DNA of 64,000 nt, taken from NCBI GenBank assembly GCA_900541585.1, contig UQKD01000004.1, forward strand, positions 1-64,000, written 5' to 3'. The notes beneath the pieces were generated by a model. It was not told the origin of the DNA. It worked only from the letters and a program-made list of their open reading frames with translations, and did not search any database. Positions 45,691 to 54,687 of the stretch are shown piece by piece. Source of the stretch: an uncultured Alistipes sp. GTDB lineage: Bacteria > Bacteroidota > Bacteroidia > Bacteroidales > Rikenellaceae. A program made the translations under genes and the position numbers. Each line of letters begins with the position of its first letter. Within the stretch, counting starts at the first letter, position 1.

Positions 45691-46946
45691 CTGAATCACA
45701 ACACATTACCCTGCGCGAGTTGCAGCGCCGCGTGAAGTCGGCGCTCGAAGGACAGTTCGCACTGCCCCTCTGGGTGAGCGCCGAGATTTCCGAAATAAAG
45801 GTCAACTACTCGGGCCACTGCTACCTGGAACTCGTGGAGAAGGGCGGCGACAACGGCGTGCCGACGGCGCAGGCCCGGGCCGTCGTGTGGCGTTCGAATT
45901 ACCCCCGCATCGCAGGTTATTTCGAGGCCGAGACGGGCCAGCGGCTGGCGGCGGGCATCCGCATCCTGGCCAAAGTGCTGGTCACCTACCACGAGCTCTA
46001 CGGCTTTTCGCTCCAGATCACCGACATCGATCCTTCTTACACGCTGGGCGACATGGAGCGGCAGCGGCAGCAGACCATCGCGCAGTTGCAGCAGGATGGC
46101 GTCTGGGACATGAACCGCGAGGCGCCGATGCCCGCCATCGTGCAGCGCATCGCCGTCGTGTCGAGCGCCAACGCCGCAGGCTATCAGGACTTCTGCAAGG
46201 AGCTGGCCCGAAGCCCCTACCGCTTCACCCTCACGCTGTTCGACGCCTTCATGCAGGGCGCGGCGGCCGAGGAATCCATCATCGAAGCCCTGTGCAACGT
46301 CGCGGCCCGGCCGGAAAAATTCGACGCCGTGGTGCTGATCCGCGGAGGCGGGTCGAGGAGCGACCTCAACTGTTTCAACGCCTACCGCCTCTGCGCCCAC
46401 GTGGCGCAGTTCCCGCTGCCGGTGGTGACGGGCATCGGGCACGACAAGGACACCAGCGTGGCCGACATGGTGGCCCACACGGCGCTCAAGACCCCGACGG
46501 CGGTGGCCGGATGGCTCGTCGGACGGATGTCCGAAACCGAAGGGTGGCTCGACTGCGCCGCCCTGCAACTGCACGACATGACGAAGGCCGCGATGCACGC
46601 CTCGGAGGTGCGCCTCGAACGCCTCTCGGGCGAAGTGCGGCGGCTGAGCGGCGAACTCCTCACGCGGCAGACGCTGCGTCTGGAACATTTCACAGGGCTG
46701 CTGCCCGACGCGGCGCGCGACTTCCTCGCGCGGCAGGGCGTGCGGCTCGGCAACGCCGCGGAACTGATCGCCGGACGTTCGCCCGAACGCATCCTCCGGC
46801 TGGGATTCGCCGTCCTGCGCGCCGGAGGCCGTGCCGTGACCTCGGCCGGAAACGTCGCGGAGGGCGAGCAGGTCGAAATCGAGGTCTCCGACGGCAAGAT
46901 AGACGCAACCGTAAATTCCGGAAAAATATGGCAAAAAAAGAAGTGA
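45687..46946 (+). CDS. xseA: exodeoxyribonuclease VII large subunit
   Basis: A 419-residue nuclease subunit. The N-terminal OB domain (LPLWVSAEISEIKVNYSGHC, YLELVE) binds single-stranded DNA. The catalytic core shows RIAVVSSANAAGYQDF, VVLIRGGGSRSDLNCFN and PVVTGIGHDKDTSVADMVAH. A coiled-coil region and the C-terminal GR motif RSPERILRLGFAVLRAGGRA follow. ATG 45687 overlaps the menA stop; the 3' end overlaps xseB by 19 bases. Confidence 0.95.
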   Translation: MTESQHITLRELQRRVKSALEGQFALPLWVSAEISEIKVNYSGHCYLELVEKGGDNGVPTAQARAVVWRSNYPRIAGYFEAETGQRLAAGIRILAKVLVTYHELYGFSLQITDIDPSYTLGDMERQRQQTIAQLQQDGVWDMNREAPMPAIVQRIAVVSSANAAGYQDFCKELARSPYRFTLTLFDAFMQGAAAEESIIEALCNVAARPEKFDAVVLIRGGGSRSDLNCFNAYRLCAHVAQFPLPVVTGIGHDKDTSVADMVAHTALKTPTAVAGWLVGRMSETEGWLDCAALQLHDMTKAAMHASEVRLERLSGEVRRLSGELLTRQTLRLEHFTGLLPDAARDFLARQGVRLGNAAELIAGRSPERILRLGFAVLRAGGRAVTSAGNVAEGEQVEIEVSDGKIDATVNSGKIWQKKK

Positions 46947-47116
46947 CCTACGCCGAGGCGATGGCCGAAATCGAAAAAATACTGGCGCGCCTGCGCAACG
47001 AAGAGATGGATGTCGACAGCCTCGCCGCCGAGGTGAAACGCGCCACGGAACTGATCGCCTCGTGCAAGACACGCCTGCGCAAGGCCGAAGCCGACGTGAA
47101 CAAAGTGCTGGAATAG
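46928..47116 (+). CDS. xseB: exodeoxyribonuclease VII small subunit
   Basis: A 62-residue helical protein. VTYAEAMAEIEKILARLRNE and LAAEVKRATELIASCKTRLR are the two helices that bind XseA. It starts inside the end of xseA, so the subunits are translationally coupled, as is common for this pair. Confidence 0.94.
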   Translation: MAKKEVTYAEAMAEIEKILARLRNEEMDVDSLAAEVKRATELIASCKTRLRKAEADVNKVLE

Positions 47117-47117
47117 G

Positions 47118-47891
47118 ATGAAAAAACTGATTCGCTGGTCCCTGAACCACATCCCGCGCCCCGTGCTGCAACGCATCGCGGGTTGGGCCGTGCCCGTGGC
47201 CGGGCTGTTTTACAAGGGCCGCGGAGCCGAATGCCCCGTGTGCGGTGCGAAATACCGGAAGTTCATGCCCTACGGCTACGTGGAGTCGCGCCCCAACGCA
47301 CTGTGCCCCAAGTGTCTGTCGCTGGAACGCCACCGCCTGCTGTGGCTCTACCTGACGCGCGAGACCGATCTGCTGACAGCTTTTCCGCGCACGTTACACA
47401 TTGCTCCCGAGGTCTGTATCATGCGTCACCTCAAGCCGCACTTCCGCTCGCACCCCGGGCAGTATGTCACGGCCGACCTCGAAAGCCCGCTGGCGGACCT
47501 GCATTTCGACGTGCAGCAAATCCCGCTGGCCGACGGTTCGGTGGACGTGGTGATCTGCAACCACATCCTGGAGCACGTCGACGACGACCGCAAGGCGATG
47601 CGCGAACTGCACCGGATTCTCCGCCCCGGGGGCTGGGGCATCGTCCTCTCCCCGGTGGATGCGGACTACGAGCAGACCTACGAGGACGACTCGATCACCG
47701 ACCCCGACCATCGCACGCGCATCTTCGGGCAGTACGACCACCGGCGCATCTACGGCGCCGACTATGCCGACCGTCTGCGCCGGGCGGGTTTCGAGGTCGC
47801 GGACATCGACTATGCCGCGACCCTCACCGAGGCCGAACGCAGGCTATACGCCCTGCCGGCCGATCACATTTACGTGGTTTACAAAGTCTGA
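47118..47891 (+). CDS. SAM-dependent methyltransferase with an N-terminal zinc ribbon
   Basis: A 257-residue protein. Near residue 37 CPVCGAKY and 20 or so residues later CPKC form a possible zinc knuckle. The methyltransferase part begins at LHIAPEVCIMRHL and has DLESPLADLHFD and VVICNHILEHVDDDRKAMRE, then RILRPGGWGIVLSPVD, like type 11 enzymes. It lacks a classic GxGxG loop. The substrate is unknown. The last 48 bases overlap the end of the convergent PHP gene. Confidence 0.82.
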   Translation: MKKLIRWSLNHIPRPVLQRIAGWAVPVAGLFYKGRGAECPVCGAKYRKFMPYGYVESRPNALCPKCLSLERHRLLWLYLTRETDLLTAFPRTLHIAPEVCIMRHLKPHFRSHPGQYVTADLESPLADLHFDVQQIPLADGSVDVVICNHILEHVDDDRKAMRELHRILRPGGWGIVLSPVDADYEQTYEDDSITDPDHRTRIFGQYDHRRIYGADYADRLRRAGFEVADIDYAATLTEAERRLYALPADHIYVVYKV

Positions 47892-48746
47892 CAGGCGGCC
47901 GTCGAAACGCCCGTCCGACGGGAACCGCCCGACGGCGATCCGGGGCTTGGTCTTGCCGTGAAAATCGCTTCCGCAGGTTATGAAAGCGTCCTTGGAGAGG
48001 GCCAGCGAGGTGAAATAGACGGCCTGTTCGGGGGTGTGGTAGTTGTTGAAGACTTCCAGTCCTGCAGCCCCGCGGTCGAGCAGCCGCCCGGCAGTCTCCT
48101 CCCGGCCCCGGAAATTCATCCCCGGATGCGCCACGACAGGCACGCCCCCGTTGTCGCGGACCAGCTCCACAGCATCGCGGAAAGCCATATACTCCACGGG
48201 CACGAACGCCGGGCGCCCCTGCGCGAAATAATCGAGGTAGAAGTTGATGTAAGGCATGTCGCTCCGCTCGCCGCCCTCCATATAGGGCCGCAGCAGGGGC
48301 GTATGGTATTTTGCGTCGGAGAGCATCACCTCGGCGATCAGTTCGCCCGTGGGGAGCTTGTCACCGGCGGCGGCCAGCACCGCATCGGCATCCACCGCAA
48401 AGCCCAGACGGAGGAGGTTATCGACCATACCGCCGAACGACGCCACGACCTTCGCGGCGACCGTCTCCTCCAGCCGCGCGAAATCCGCCGAACGCCAGTC
48501 GATGCCGTAGCCCAGCAGGTGCAGGTCCGTGCCCCGGTAATTGCAGTCGATCTCGATGCCCGAAATGAAGCCCAGGCCCGCAGCGGCGGCCCTTTCGGCG
48601 GCCTGGCCGACGCCCCGCACCGAATTGTGGTCGGTCAGCGAAAAGGCGTCCAGTCCGCGGGCCGAACACATATCAACGATTGCGGCGACGGGAAATTCCC
48701 CGTCGCTGCTGTATCCGGAATGGATATGCAGGTCGAAAGCATTCAT
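47844..48746 (-). CDS. PHP-domain phosphoesterase
   Basis: A 300-residue cytoplasmic protein of the TrpH/YciV type. FDLHIHSGYSSDGEFP, FSLTDHNSV, ISGIEIDCN, VVAHPGMN and GSDFHGKTKPRI provide the His, Asp and Glu metal ligands in order. The family includes 5'-nucleotide and 3',5'-bisphosphate phosphatases. ATG 48746 lies 2 bases after the stop of the hemolysin-III gene, so they are co-transcribed. Its 3' end overlaps the methyltransferase gene on the other strand. Confidence 0.87.
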   Translation of the reverse strand: MNAFDLHIHSGYSSDGEFPVAAIVDMCSARGLDAFSLTDHNSVRGVGQAAERAAAAGLGFISGIEIDCNYRGTDLHLLGYGIDWRSADFARLEETVAAKVVASFGGMVDNLLRLGFAVDADAVLAAAGDKLPTGELIAEVMLSDAKYHTPLLRPYMEGGERSDMPYINFYLDYFAQGRPAFVPVEYMAFRDAVELVRDNGGVPVVAHPGMNFRGREETAGRLLDRGAAGLEVFNNYHTPEQAVYFTSLALSKDAFITCGSDFHGKTKPRIAVGRFPSDGRFDGRLSDFVNHVNVIGRQGV

Positions 48747-48748
48747 AA

Positions 48749-49405
48749 TCAATAGAGGTAAAACACGATTCCGACGAAATGCGCCGCAACCGCAAGGTTA
48801 ATCAGCAGATGCCACACCATGTGGTGATAGCGGAAGCCCTTGCGGGCGTAGAACCATGCGCCGAGCGTGTAGAGCAGGCCGCCCAGCGCAATGAGCGTCA
48901 CGAGGGGCGTCGAAGCGTGGCTGATGAACAGCGGGAGGAAGAAGACGATCGTCCAGCCCATGACCAGGTAGATAGTCAGACTGATGGCGGGTATCGATTT
49001 GCGGGACAGGGATTTGTAGAAAACCCCGAAAATCACCATCGCCCATTGCAGGACGGTGATGAACACCCCCTGCCAGCCGCCGATGACCGACAGCGCGATG
49101 GGTGTGTAGCTGCCCGCGATGGCGACGTAGATGAAAATGTGGTCGAGGATGTGGAAAACCTCCTTGTGCTTCGACTGCGGGTTCATCGAATGGTAGAGCG
49201 TCGAGGCGAGGAACATCAGGAAGATCGAAATGACGAAAACCGACACCGAGACCGAGGCCAGAACCCCTCCGGGATCATGCACATAGGCCCACACGGCGGC
49301 GAAAGGAAGGGCCAGCAGCGCCAGAAGCGACATCACGCCGTGCGACACGGCATTGCCGATTTCCTCGCCGACCGTCGGCACGTAAATTGCCTTTTTCTTG
49401 TCCAT
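48749..49405 (-). CDS. hemolysin III family membrane protein
   Basis: A 218-residue protein with seven membrane segments. The HlyIII/YqfA (PAQR) motifs are present: EEIGNAVSHGVMSLLALLAL at the N-terminus, FLASTLYHSMNPQSKHKEVF with the metal-ligand Ser/His region, HILDHIFIYVAIAGSYTP, and RYHHMVWHLLINLAVAAHFV at the C-terminus. Related proteins are membrane hydrolases or receptors with a buried zinc site; the bacterial role is unknown. ATG 49405 is chosen over the upstream TTG. A TAAATTTG box for it lies at 49431-49438. Confidence 0.9.
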   Translation of the reverse strand: MDKKKAIYVPTVGEEIGNAVSHGVMSLLALLALPFAAVWAYVHDPGGVLASVSVSVFVISIFLMFLASTLYHSMNPQSKHKEVFHILDHIFIYVAIAGSYTPIALSVIGGWQGVFITVLQWAMVIFGVFYKSLSRKSIPAISLTIYLVMGWTIVFFLPLFISHASTPLVTLIALGGLLYTLGAWFYARKGFRYHHMVWHLLINLAVAAHFVGIVFYLY

Positions 49406-49451
49406 AGCACAACTGTTCAATTCTACATGCCAAATTTATGAAAAATTTTCA

Positions 49452-49459
49452 TATCTTTG
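49452..49459 (+). promoter_or_regulatory. -7 box of relA
   Basis: TATCTTTG matches the consensus, 26 bases before the ATG at 49486. It lies close to a minus-strand box of the same type (49431-49438) that would serve the divergent hemolysin-III gene. Confidence 0.5.
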
Positions 49460-49485
49460 CCGTCAAGGCTTCAGGTTAGGTAAAA

Positions 49486-51687
49486 ATGGACTTTTCACGT
49501 TACGAAAAACTCCGCTCGCTCGTGCGCGCGAATTTCTCGGAGCAGACCCGGGCACTCGTCGACGAGGCGCTGGAGTATGCCGACGGGAAACTCGCCGGAC
49601 TGGTGCGCTACGACGGCTCGCCCCTGCTGGAGCATGCCGCCGCGGTGGCTTCGATCGTGATCTCGGAGGTGGGCCTCGGCCGCAACTCTTCCATTTCGGC
49701 AATCCTGCACGACGTCGTGCGGCTGGCCCACAAGCAGCTCCCCGCCGAGGAGTTCCTCGCCTTGAGCGCCGACATCCGCCGCCGTTTCGGAGATCAGGTC
49801 GTGGGCATCACCCTCGGGCTGGCCAACATCTCGGAACTGAAGCTCAAGGTGGCCAAGGAGCAGGCCGACAATTTCCGCGACCTGATCGTGAGCTACTCCG
49901 AAGACCCGCGCGTCATCCTGATCAAACTGGCCGACCGGCTCGAAGTGATGCGTTCGCTCGAAATGTTCCCGCGCGAGAAATGGCGCAAGAAGAGCTGGGA
50001 GTCGATGAACCTCTACGCCCAGATCGCCCACAAGCTGGGTCTCTACTCGATCAAGAGCGAGCTGGAGGACATCGCCCTGCGATACCTCGAACCGAAGGAT
50101 TACGAGCACATCGTCATGAAGCTCGAGGAGAGCGCCGAGGAACGCCGTGCATTCATCGGGCGGTTCCTCGTGCCGATCGAGCAGCGGCTCAACCGCCTCG
50201 GCATCAAATACCACATCAAGAGCCGCACCAAGTCGATCTTCTCGATCTGGACCAAGATGCACAAACAGCACGTCCCGTTCGAGGGCGTCTACGACATCTT
50301 TGCCATCCGCATCATCATCGACTGTCCGCAGGAGGCCGAGAAACAGCTCTGCTGGACGGCCTATTCGGTGGTGACGGACTTCTACACGCCCAACCCCAAG
50401 CGCATGCGCGACTGGATTTCGATTCCCAAGTCGAACGGCTACGAGTCGCTGCACACCACCGTGTCGGCCGAGGGCCGCTGGGTCGAGGTGCAGATCCGCA
50501 CCGAGCGCATGGACGCCGTGGCCGAGCGCGGTATCGCCGCGCACTGGCGCTACAAGGGTGTCAACCAGGGGGCGCAGACCAGCGAACAATGGCTGGGACA
50601 CCTGCGCGAACTGATGGAGGACACGACCCACTCGCTGGCGCAGCGTTTCGACGCCAAACCCGCATCGGGCGAAATCTTCGTCTTCACGCCCAACGGCGAC
50701 CTGCGCAAACTCCCCGAGGGAGCCACGCTCCTCGACTTCGCGTTCGACATCCACACCTCGCTCGGCTCGACGTGCGTGGGCGGACGGGTCAACGGCCGCG
50801 CCGTGCCGATCCGCGAACAGCTGCGCAACGGCGACATCGTGGAGATCACCACCCAGAAAAACCAGACGCCCAAGTCGGACTGGCTGACGTTCGTCGTCAC
50901 TTCGAAGGCCCGCAACAAAATCAAGTCCTTCCTGCGCGAGGAGCAGGCCAAGCATATGCGCATGGGGCGCGAGGAGCTGGAACGCAAACTCAAGAACTGG
51001 AAATTCGCCATCACGATCGACGAGGCGGTGGCTTACCTGGCCAAATACTTCAAACTGCGCCTCGGCACGGAGGTCTACGCGCTGATCGCCACCCAGAAGC
51101 TCGACTTCGGGTCGATCAAGGAGATCCTCTCACGCCACCTTTCGGGCGAAGCCGAGGAGGAGCGCCGCGCCGCGGCCGCCGAAATCGAACGCCAGAAGGC
51201 TGCGCTGCACGGCACGCAGGAGAAGGCCGCGCCGCAGGACGCGCTGGTGATCGACGACGACATCTCGAAAATCCAGTACAAGCTGGCCAAGTGCTGCAAC
51301 CCGATCAAGGGCGACGACGTGTTCGGATTCGTGACGATCAACGCGGGAATCACCATCCACCGCTGCGACTGCCCCAACGCCAAGCGCATGCGCGAGAATT
51401 ACCCCTACCGCGTGATCGACGCCCGCTGGCGGCAGTCGGCCGAAGGGGCGTTCCGCGTCACGATCCGCATCGTGGCGGCCGACACCACGGGCATGGCCAA
51501 CCATATCACCGAGGTCATCGTCCGCGATCTCAAACTGGGCATCCGCTCGATGAACTTCGCTCCCGCCGGGAACGGCTGCGTGGCGGGAGAAGTGGCCGTC
51601 GAAGTGCCCGGCACGGCCGTCGTGGACACGCTCATCCACCAGATCATGCGCATCAAGGGCGTACAGCGCGCCTACCGCGTCAACTAA
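49486..51687 (+). CDS. relA: RelA/SpoT-family (p)ppGpp synthetase with a degraded hydrolase site
   Basis: A 733-residue stringent-response enzyme. The HD domain (residues 1-200) keeps H50 and HD at 75-76, but the ED that should follow is RL (LHDVVRLAHK), and the later DRLHNMR is DRLEVMR, so three hydrolase residues are gone. The synthetase domain looks intact: YDIFAIRIII, RDWISIPKSNGYESLHTTV and VEVQIRTERMD. A TGS domain (from about residue 396), a conserved-Cys region (KCCNPIKGDDVFGF) and a C-terminal ACT domain (from about 655) follow. It probably makes but does not degrade (p)ppGpp. Confidence 0.93.
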   Translation: MDFSRYEKLRSLVRANFSEQTRALVDEALEYADGKLAGLVRYDGSPLLEHAAAVASIVISEVGLGRNSSISAILHDVVRLAHKQLPAEEFLALSADIRRRFGDQVVGITLGLANISELKLKVAKEQADNFRDLIVSYSEDPRVILIKLADRLEVMRSLEMFPREKWRKKSWESMNLYAQIAHKLGLYSIKSELEDIALRYLEPKDYEHIVMKLEESAEERRAFIGRFLVPIEQRLNRLGIKYHIKSRTKSIFSIWTKMHKQHVPFEGVYDIFAIRIIIDCPQEAEKQLCWTAYSVVTDFYTPNPKRMRDWISIPKSNGYESLHTTVSAEGRWVEVQIRTERMDAVAERGIAAHWRYKGVNQGAQTSEQWLGHLRELMEDTTHSLAQRFDAKPASGEIFVFTPNGDLRKLPEGATLLDFAFDIHTSLGSTCVGGRVNGRAVPIREQLRNGDIVEITTQKNQTPKSDWLTFVVTSKARNKIKSFLREEQAKHMRMGREELERKLKNWKFAITIDEAVAYLAKYFKLRLGTEVYALIATQKLDFGSIKEILSRHLSGEAEEERRAAAAEIERQKAALHGTQEKAAPQDALVIDDDISKIQYKLAKCCNPIKGDDVFGFVTINAGITIHRCDCPNAKRMRENYPYRVIDARWRQSAEGAFRVTIRIVAADTTGMANHITEVIVRDLKLGIRSMNFAPAGNGCVAGEVAVEVPGTAVVDTLIHQIMRIKGVQRAYRVN

Positions 51688-51722
51688 TTCCGCAAACAAC
51701 TTTTTACCCACACAAACGATAA

Positions 51723-52343
51723 ATGAATAACAACACAATCAGCGTCGTTTTCGCCGACTCATCGCACGCACATTACGCACAGCGTATCTGTGACCTGATC
51801 TATGAGTCGGCCCTGCAGCGGGGTACGGGCATCGCAAAGCGGTCGCCCGAATACATCGCCGCAAAAATGACCGGTGGCAAGGCCGTCGTGGCGCTGGACG
51901 GTGAAAAACTGGTCGGGTTCAGTTATATCGAGTGCTGGGGTCACGGCGACTTCGTCGCCACCTCAGGACTGATCGTCGATCCCGAGTACCGGCATATGGG
52001 ACTCGCGGAGCAAATCAAGCGACGAACCTTCGAGCTGGCCCGACGACGATTCCCGTATGCCAAGTTATTCAGTATCACCACGTCGCTGCCGGTCATGAAG
52101 CTCAACTCGCGAATGGGGTACACCCCCGTGACCTTCTCGGAACTGACCGAGGACGAGGATTTCTGGCGCGGCTGCGAAGGCTGCTGCAACTACGACATCC
52201 TCCAGCGCAACAACCGCCGCATGTGCCTCTGCACGGGCATGCTCTACGACCCGGCCAAGGAGCCGCCGCAGAAACAGTCGCGGCTGGCCCCCTACCGGAT
52301 GTTTTTCCGAAATAAAGTAAAGAAGTTGTTTCATTTGAAATAG
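51723..52343 (+). CDS. GNAT acetyltransferase, candidate first enzyme of arginine synthesis
   Basis: A 206-residue GNAT protein. The acyl-CoA loop region reads IVDPEYRHMGLAEQIKRRTF, where the usual QxxGxG/A is HMGLAE. A Cys-rich stretch (GCEGCCNYDILQRNNRRMCL) near residue 145 is unusual for the fold. It sits directly before argG in a full arginine operon that has no other N-acyl-glutamate synthase (no argA or argJ). I recall that genetic screens in Bacteroides gave the equivalent gene this role, but I cannot check that here. The donor could be acetyl- or succinyl-CoA. Confidence 0.7.
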   Translation: MNNNTISVVFADSSHAHYAQRICDLIYESALQRGTGIAKRSPEYIAAKMTGGKAVVALDGEKLVGFSYIECWGHGDFVATSGLIVDPEYRHMGLAEQIKRRTFELARRRFPYAKLFSITTSLPVMKLNSRMGYTPVTFSELTEDEDFWRGCEGCCNYDILQRNNRRMCLCTGMLYDPAKEPPQKQSRLAPYRMFFRNKVKKLFHLK

Positions 52344-52388
52344 GTCAACAAGTTATTGCCCCGGCTCCTGCTCCCGGATCTTGTTGTC

Positions 52389-52483
52389 GCCGCCTTCGGC
52401 GTCGTCTGCAAATCCGACCCCATCCCAAACCCTTCCCCCAGGGAAGGACTTAAATGCCGCTGACGCGGCAAAATCGGGGATTC
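52389..52483. repeat. dispersed intergenic repeat, copy 2
   Basis: About 95 bases between the GNAT gene and argG, alignable end to end with 33179-33270. It has the same three small hairpins: GCCGCC/GGCG, CCCTTCCC/GGGAAGG and GCCGC/GCGGC, then AAAATCGGGGA. It has no ORF. Confidence 0.6.
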
Positions 52484-52525
52484 CGGACGTCGGTTGTTCA
52501 AGTACAAATTAAAAACTGTCATAAA

Positions 52526-53728
52526 ATGAAAAAGAAGAAAGTGGTTCTGGCGTTCAGCGGCGGTCTGGACACCTCGTTTTGCGTAAAATACCTCTCCGAG
52601 GAGAAGGGTTACGACGTTTACACGGCAATCGCCAATACGGGCGGATTCTCGAAACCCGAACTCGAAAAGATCGAGAAGCGCGCCATGGACCTGGGCGCCG
52701 TGGCTCACGCGACGCTCGACATCGAGCAGGAATACTATGAGAAAAGCATCCGCTACATGGTCTTCGGCAACATCCTGCGCAACGGGACCTACCCCATTTC
52801 GGTAAGTTCGGAGCGCATTTTCCAGGCCATCGCCATCATCGAATACGCCAAGCGGATCGGCGCCGACGCCGTGGCCCACGGCTCGACCGGAGCGGGCAAC
52901 GACCAGGTGCGCTTCGACCTGACGTTCCAGATCCTCGCCCCCGAGATCGAGATCATCACCCCGACGCGCGACATGACCCTGACGCGCGAATACGAGATCG
53001 ACTACCTGCGCAAGCACGGCATCACGGCCGACTACAAGAAGATGGAGTACTCGATCAACAAGGGGCTGTGGGGCACCTCGATCGGCGGCAAGGAGACCCT
53101 CCACTCGGAGCAGACGCTCCCCGAGGAGGCTTATCCGAGCCAGATCACGGCCGAAGGCGAGGAGCGGCTCACGATCACGTTCCACGAGGGCGAGATCGCG
53201 GCCGTCAACGGCACGCCCTACACGGACAAAGTCGAGGCCATCCGCGCCGTGGAGACCATCGGATCGAAATTCGGTATCGGCCGCGACATGCACATCGGCG
53301 ACACGATCATCGGCATCAAGGGCCGCGTGGGCTTCGAGGCCGCCGCGCCGATGCTGATCATCGCCGCGCACAAGATGCTCGAAAAGCACACGCTGACCAA
53401 ATGGCAGATTTACTGGAAAGACCAGGTGGCGACGTGGTACGGCATGTTCCTCCACGAAGCGCAGTACCTCGAGCCGGTGATGCGCGACATCGAGGCGATG
53501 CTCCTGTCGTCGCAGCGCAACGTGACGGGAACCGTGGAGCTGATCCTGCGGCCGCGCAACTATACGCTCGTGGGCGTCGACTCGACCTTCGACCTGATGA
53601 AGACCGACTTCGGCGAGTACGGCGAGGTCAACAAGGCGTGGACGGCCGACGACGTGAAGGGATTCACGAAAATCCTCGGCAACCAGATCAAGATTTTCCA
53701 CAACGTCCAGAAACGCAACAAGAAATGA
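52526..53728 (+). CDS. argG: argininosuccinate synthase
   Basis: A 400-residue ATP-pyrophosphatase that joins citrulline and aspartate. VVLAFSGGLDTSFCVKYLSE is the ATP loop. AHGSTGAGNDQVRFDLTFQI and the stretch TREYEIDYLRKHGI follow the family. It belongs to a branch common in this phylum that differs from E. coli ArgG. ATG 52526 lies after the repeat element; the stop overlaps argC by four bases. Confidence 0.95.
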   Translation: MKKKKVVLAFSGGLDTSFCVKYLSEEKGYDVYTAIANTGGFSKPELEKIEKRAMDLGAVAHATLDIEQEYYEKSIRYMVFGNILRNGTYPISVSSERIFQAIAIIEYAKRIGADAVAHGSTGAGNDQVRFDLTFQILAPEIEIITPTRDMTLTREYEIDYLRKHGITADYKKMEYSINKGLWGTSIGGKETLHSEQTLPEEAYPSQITAEGEERLTITFHEGEIAAVNGTPYTDKVEAIRAVETIGSKFGIGRDMHIGDTIIGIKGRVGFEAAAPMLIIAAHKMLEKHTLTKWQIYWKDQVATWYGMFLHEAQYLEPVMRDIEAMLLSSQRNVTGTVELILRPRNYTLVGVDSTFDLMKTDFGEYGEVNKAWTADDVKGFTKILGNQIKIFHNVQKRNKK

Positions 53729-54687
53729 TCCGGGCCGGCATTATCGGAGGCGCCGGGTACACCGCCGGCGAACTGATCCGCCTGCTGGTCAACCATCCGC
53801 AGGTGGAGATCGCCTTCGTCCACAGCACCTCGAACGCGGGCAACCGCCTTCGGGACGTGCACGGCGGGCTGGAAGGCGACACCGACATGCGGTTCTGCGA
53901 CACGTACGACCTCACGGCGGCCGACGTGGTGTTCCTTTGTTCGGCGCACGGGCAGAGCCGGGTCTGGATGGAGGAGAACTCGATCCCCGCAGGCGTGAAG
54001 ATCATCGACCTGGCGCAGGATTTCCGCGACGAGTCGTGCGGATTCGTCTACGGCCTTCCGGAACTGAACCGCGAGCGCATCCGCCGGGCGGAACGCGTGG
54101 CCAATCCGGGGTGTTTCGCCACGGCGATCCAGCTGGCGCTGCTGCCGCTGGCCGCCGCGGGGCTGTTGCAGGACGAGGTGCACGTGACGGCGGTGACGGG
54201 TTCGACCGGCGCGGGCGTAAAACCCTCGGCCACGACCCATTTCAGCTGGCGGTCGGACAACATTTCGGTTTACAAGGCCTTCACGCACCAGCATTTGCTG
54301 GAGATCGGACGCAACCTGCGGCGGCTGGAGCCGTCGTTCGGCTACGAAGTGAATTTCGTGCCGATGCGCGGCGACTTCACGCGGGGCATCCTGGCGAGCG
54401 TCTACACGGCATGTCCGCTCGACGGCGAAGCGGCATCGAAGCTCTACGCCGACTTCTACGCCCTCTCGGCATTCACCCGCCTGACGGAACGCGACGTGGA
54501 CCTCAAGCAGGTGGTCAACACCAACAAGGCGCTGCTCCACACGGCCAAACACGGCGGGAAACTGCACGTCGTCTCGGTCATCGACAACCTGCTGAAAGGG
54601 GCGTCGGGACAGGCCGTGCAGAACATGAACCTGATGTTCGGGCTGGACGAGAAGGAGGGTTTGCGGCTGAAAGCCTCGGCATTTTAA
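53725..54687 (+). CDS. argC: N-acyl-gamma-glutamyl-phosphate reductase
   Basis: A 320-residue NADPH enzyme of the third arginine step. AGIIGGAGYTAGELIRLLV is the nucleotide loop, ERVANPGCFATAIQLAL carries the catalytic Cys and GSTGAGVKPSATTHF plus THQHLLEIGRN contain the catalytic His region. ATG 53725 overlaps the argG stop by four bases. The acyl group may be succinyl in this phylum. Confidence 0.95.
   Translation: MIRAGIIGGAGYTAGELIRLLVNHPQVEIAFVHSTSNAGNRLRDVHGGLEGDTDMRFCDTYDLTAADVVFLCSAHGQSRVWMEENSIPAGVKIIDLAQDFRDESCGFVYGLPELNRERIRRAERVANPGCFATAIQLALLPLAAAGLLQDEVHVTAVTGSTGAGVKPSATTHFSWRSDNISVYKAFTHQHLLEIGRNLRRLEPSFGYEVNFVPMRGDFTRGILASVYTACPLDGEAASKLYADFYALSAFTRLTERDVDLKQVVNTNKALLHTAKHGGKLHVVSVIDNLLKGASGQAVQNMNLMFGLDEKEGLRLKASAF

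Noticed and set aside
49398..51722. 774-codon plus-strand frame that covers relA in another phase
   Set aside because: RelA motifs are all in the other frame; this one is an Arg/Pro/Ala-rich shadow.
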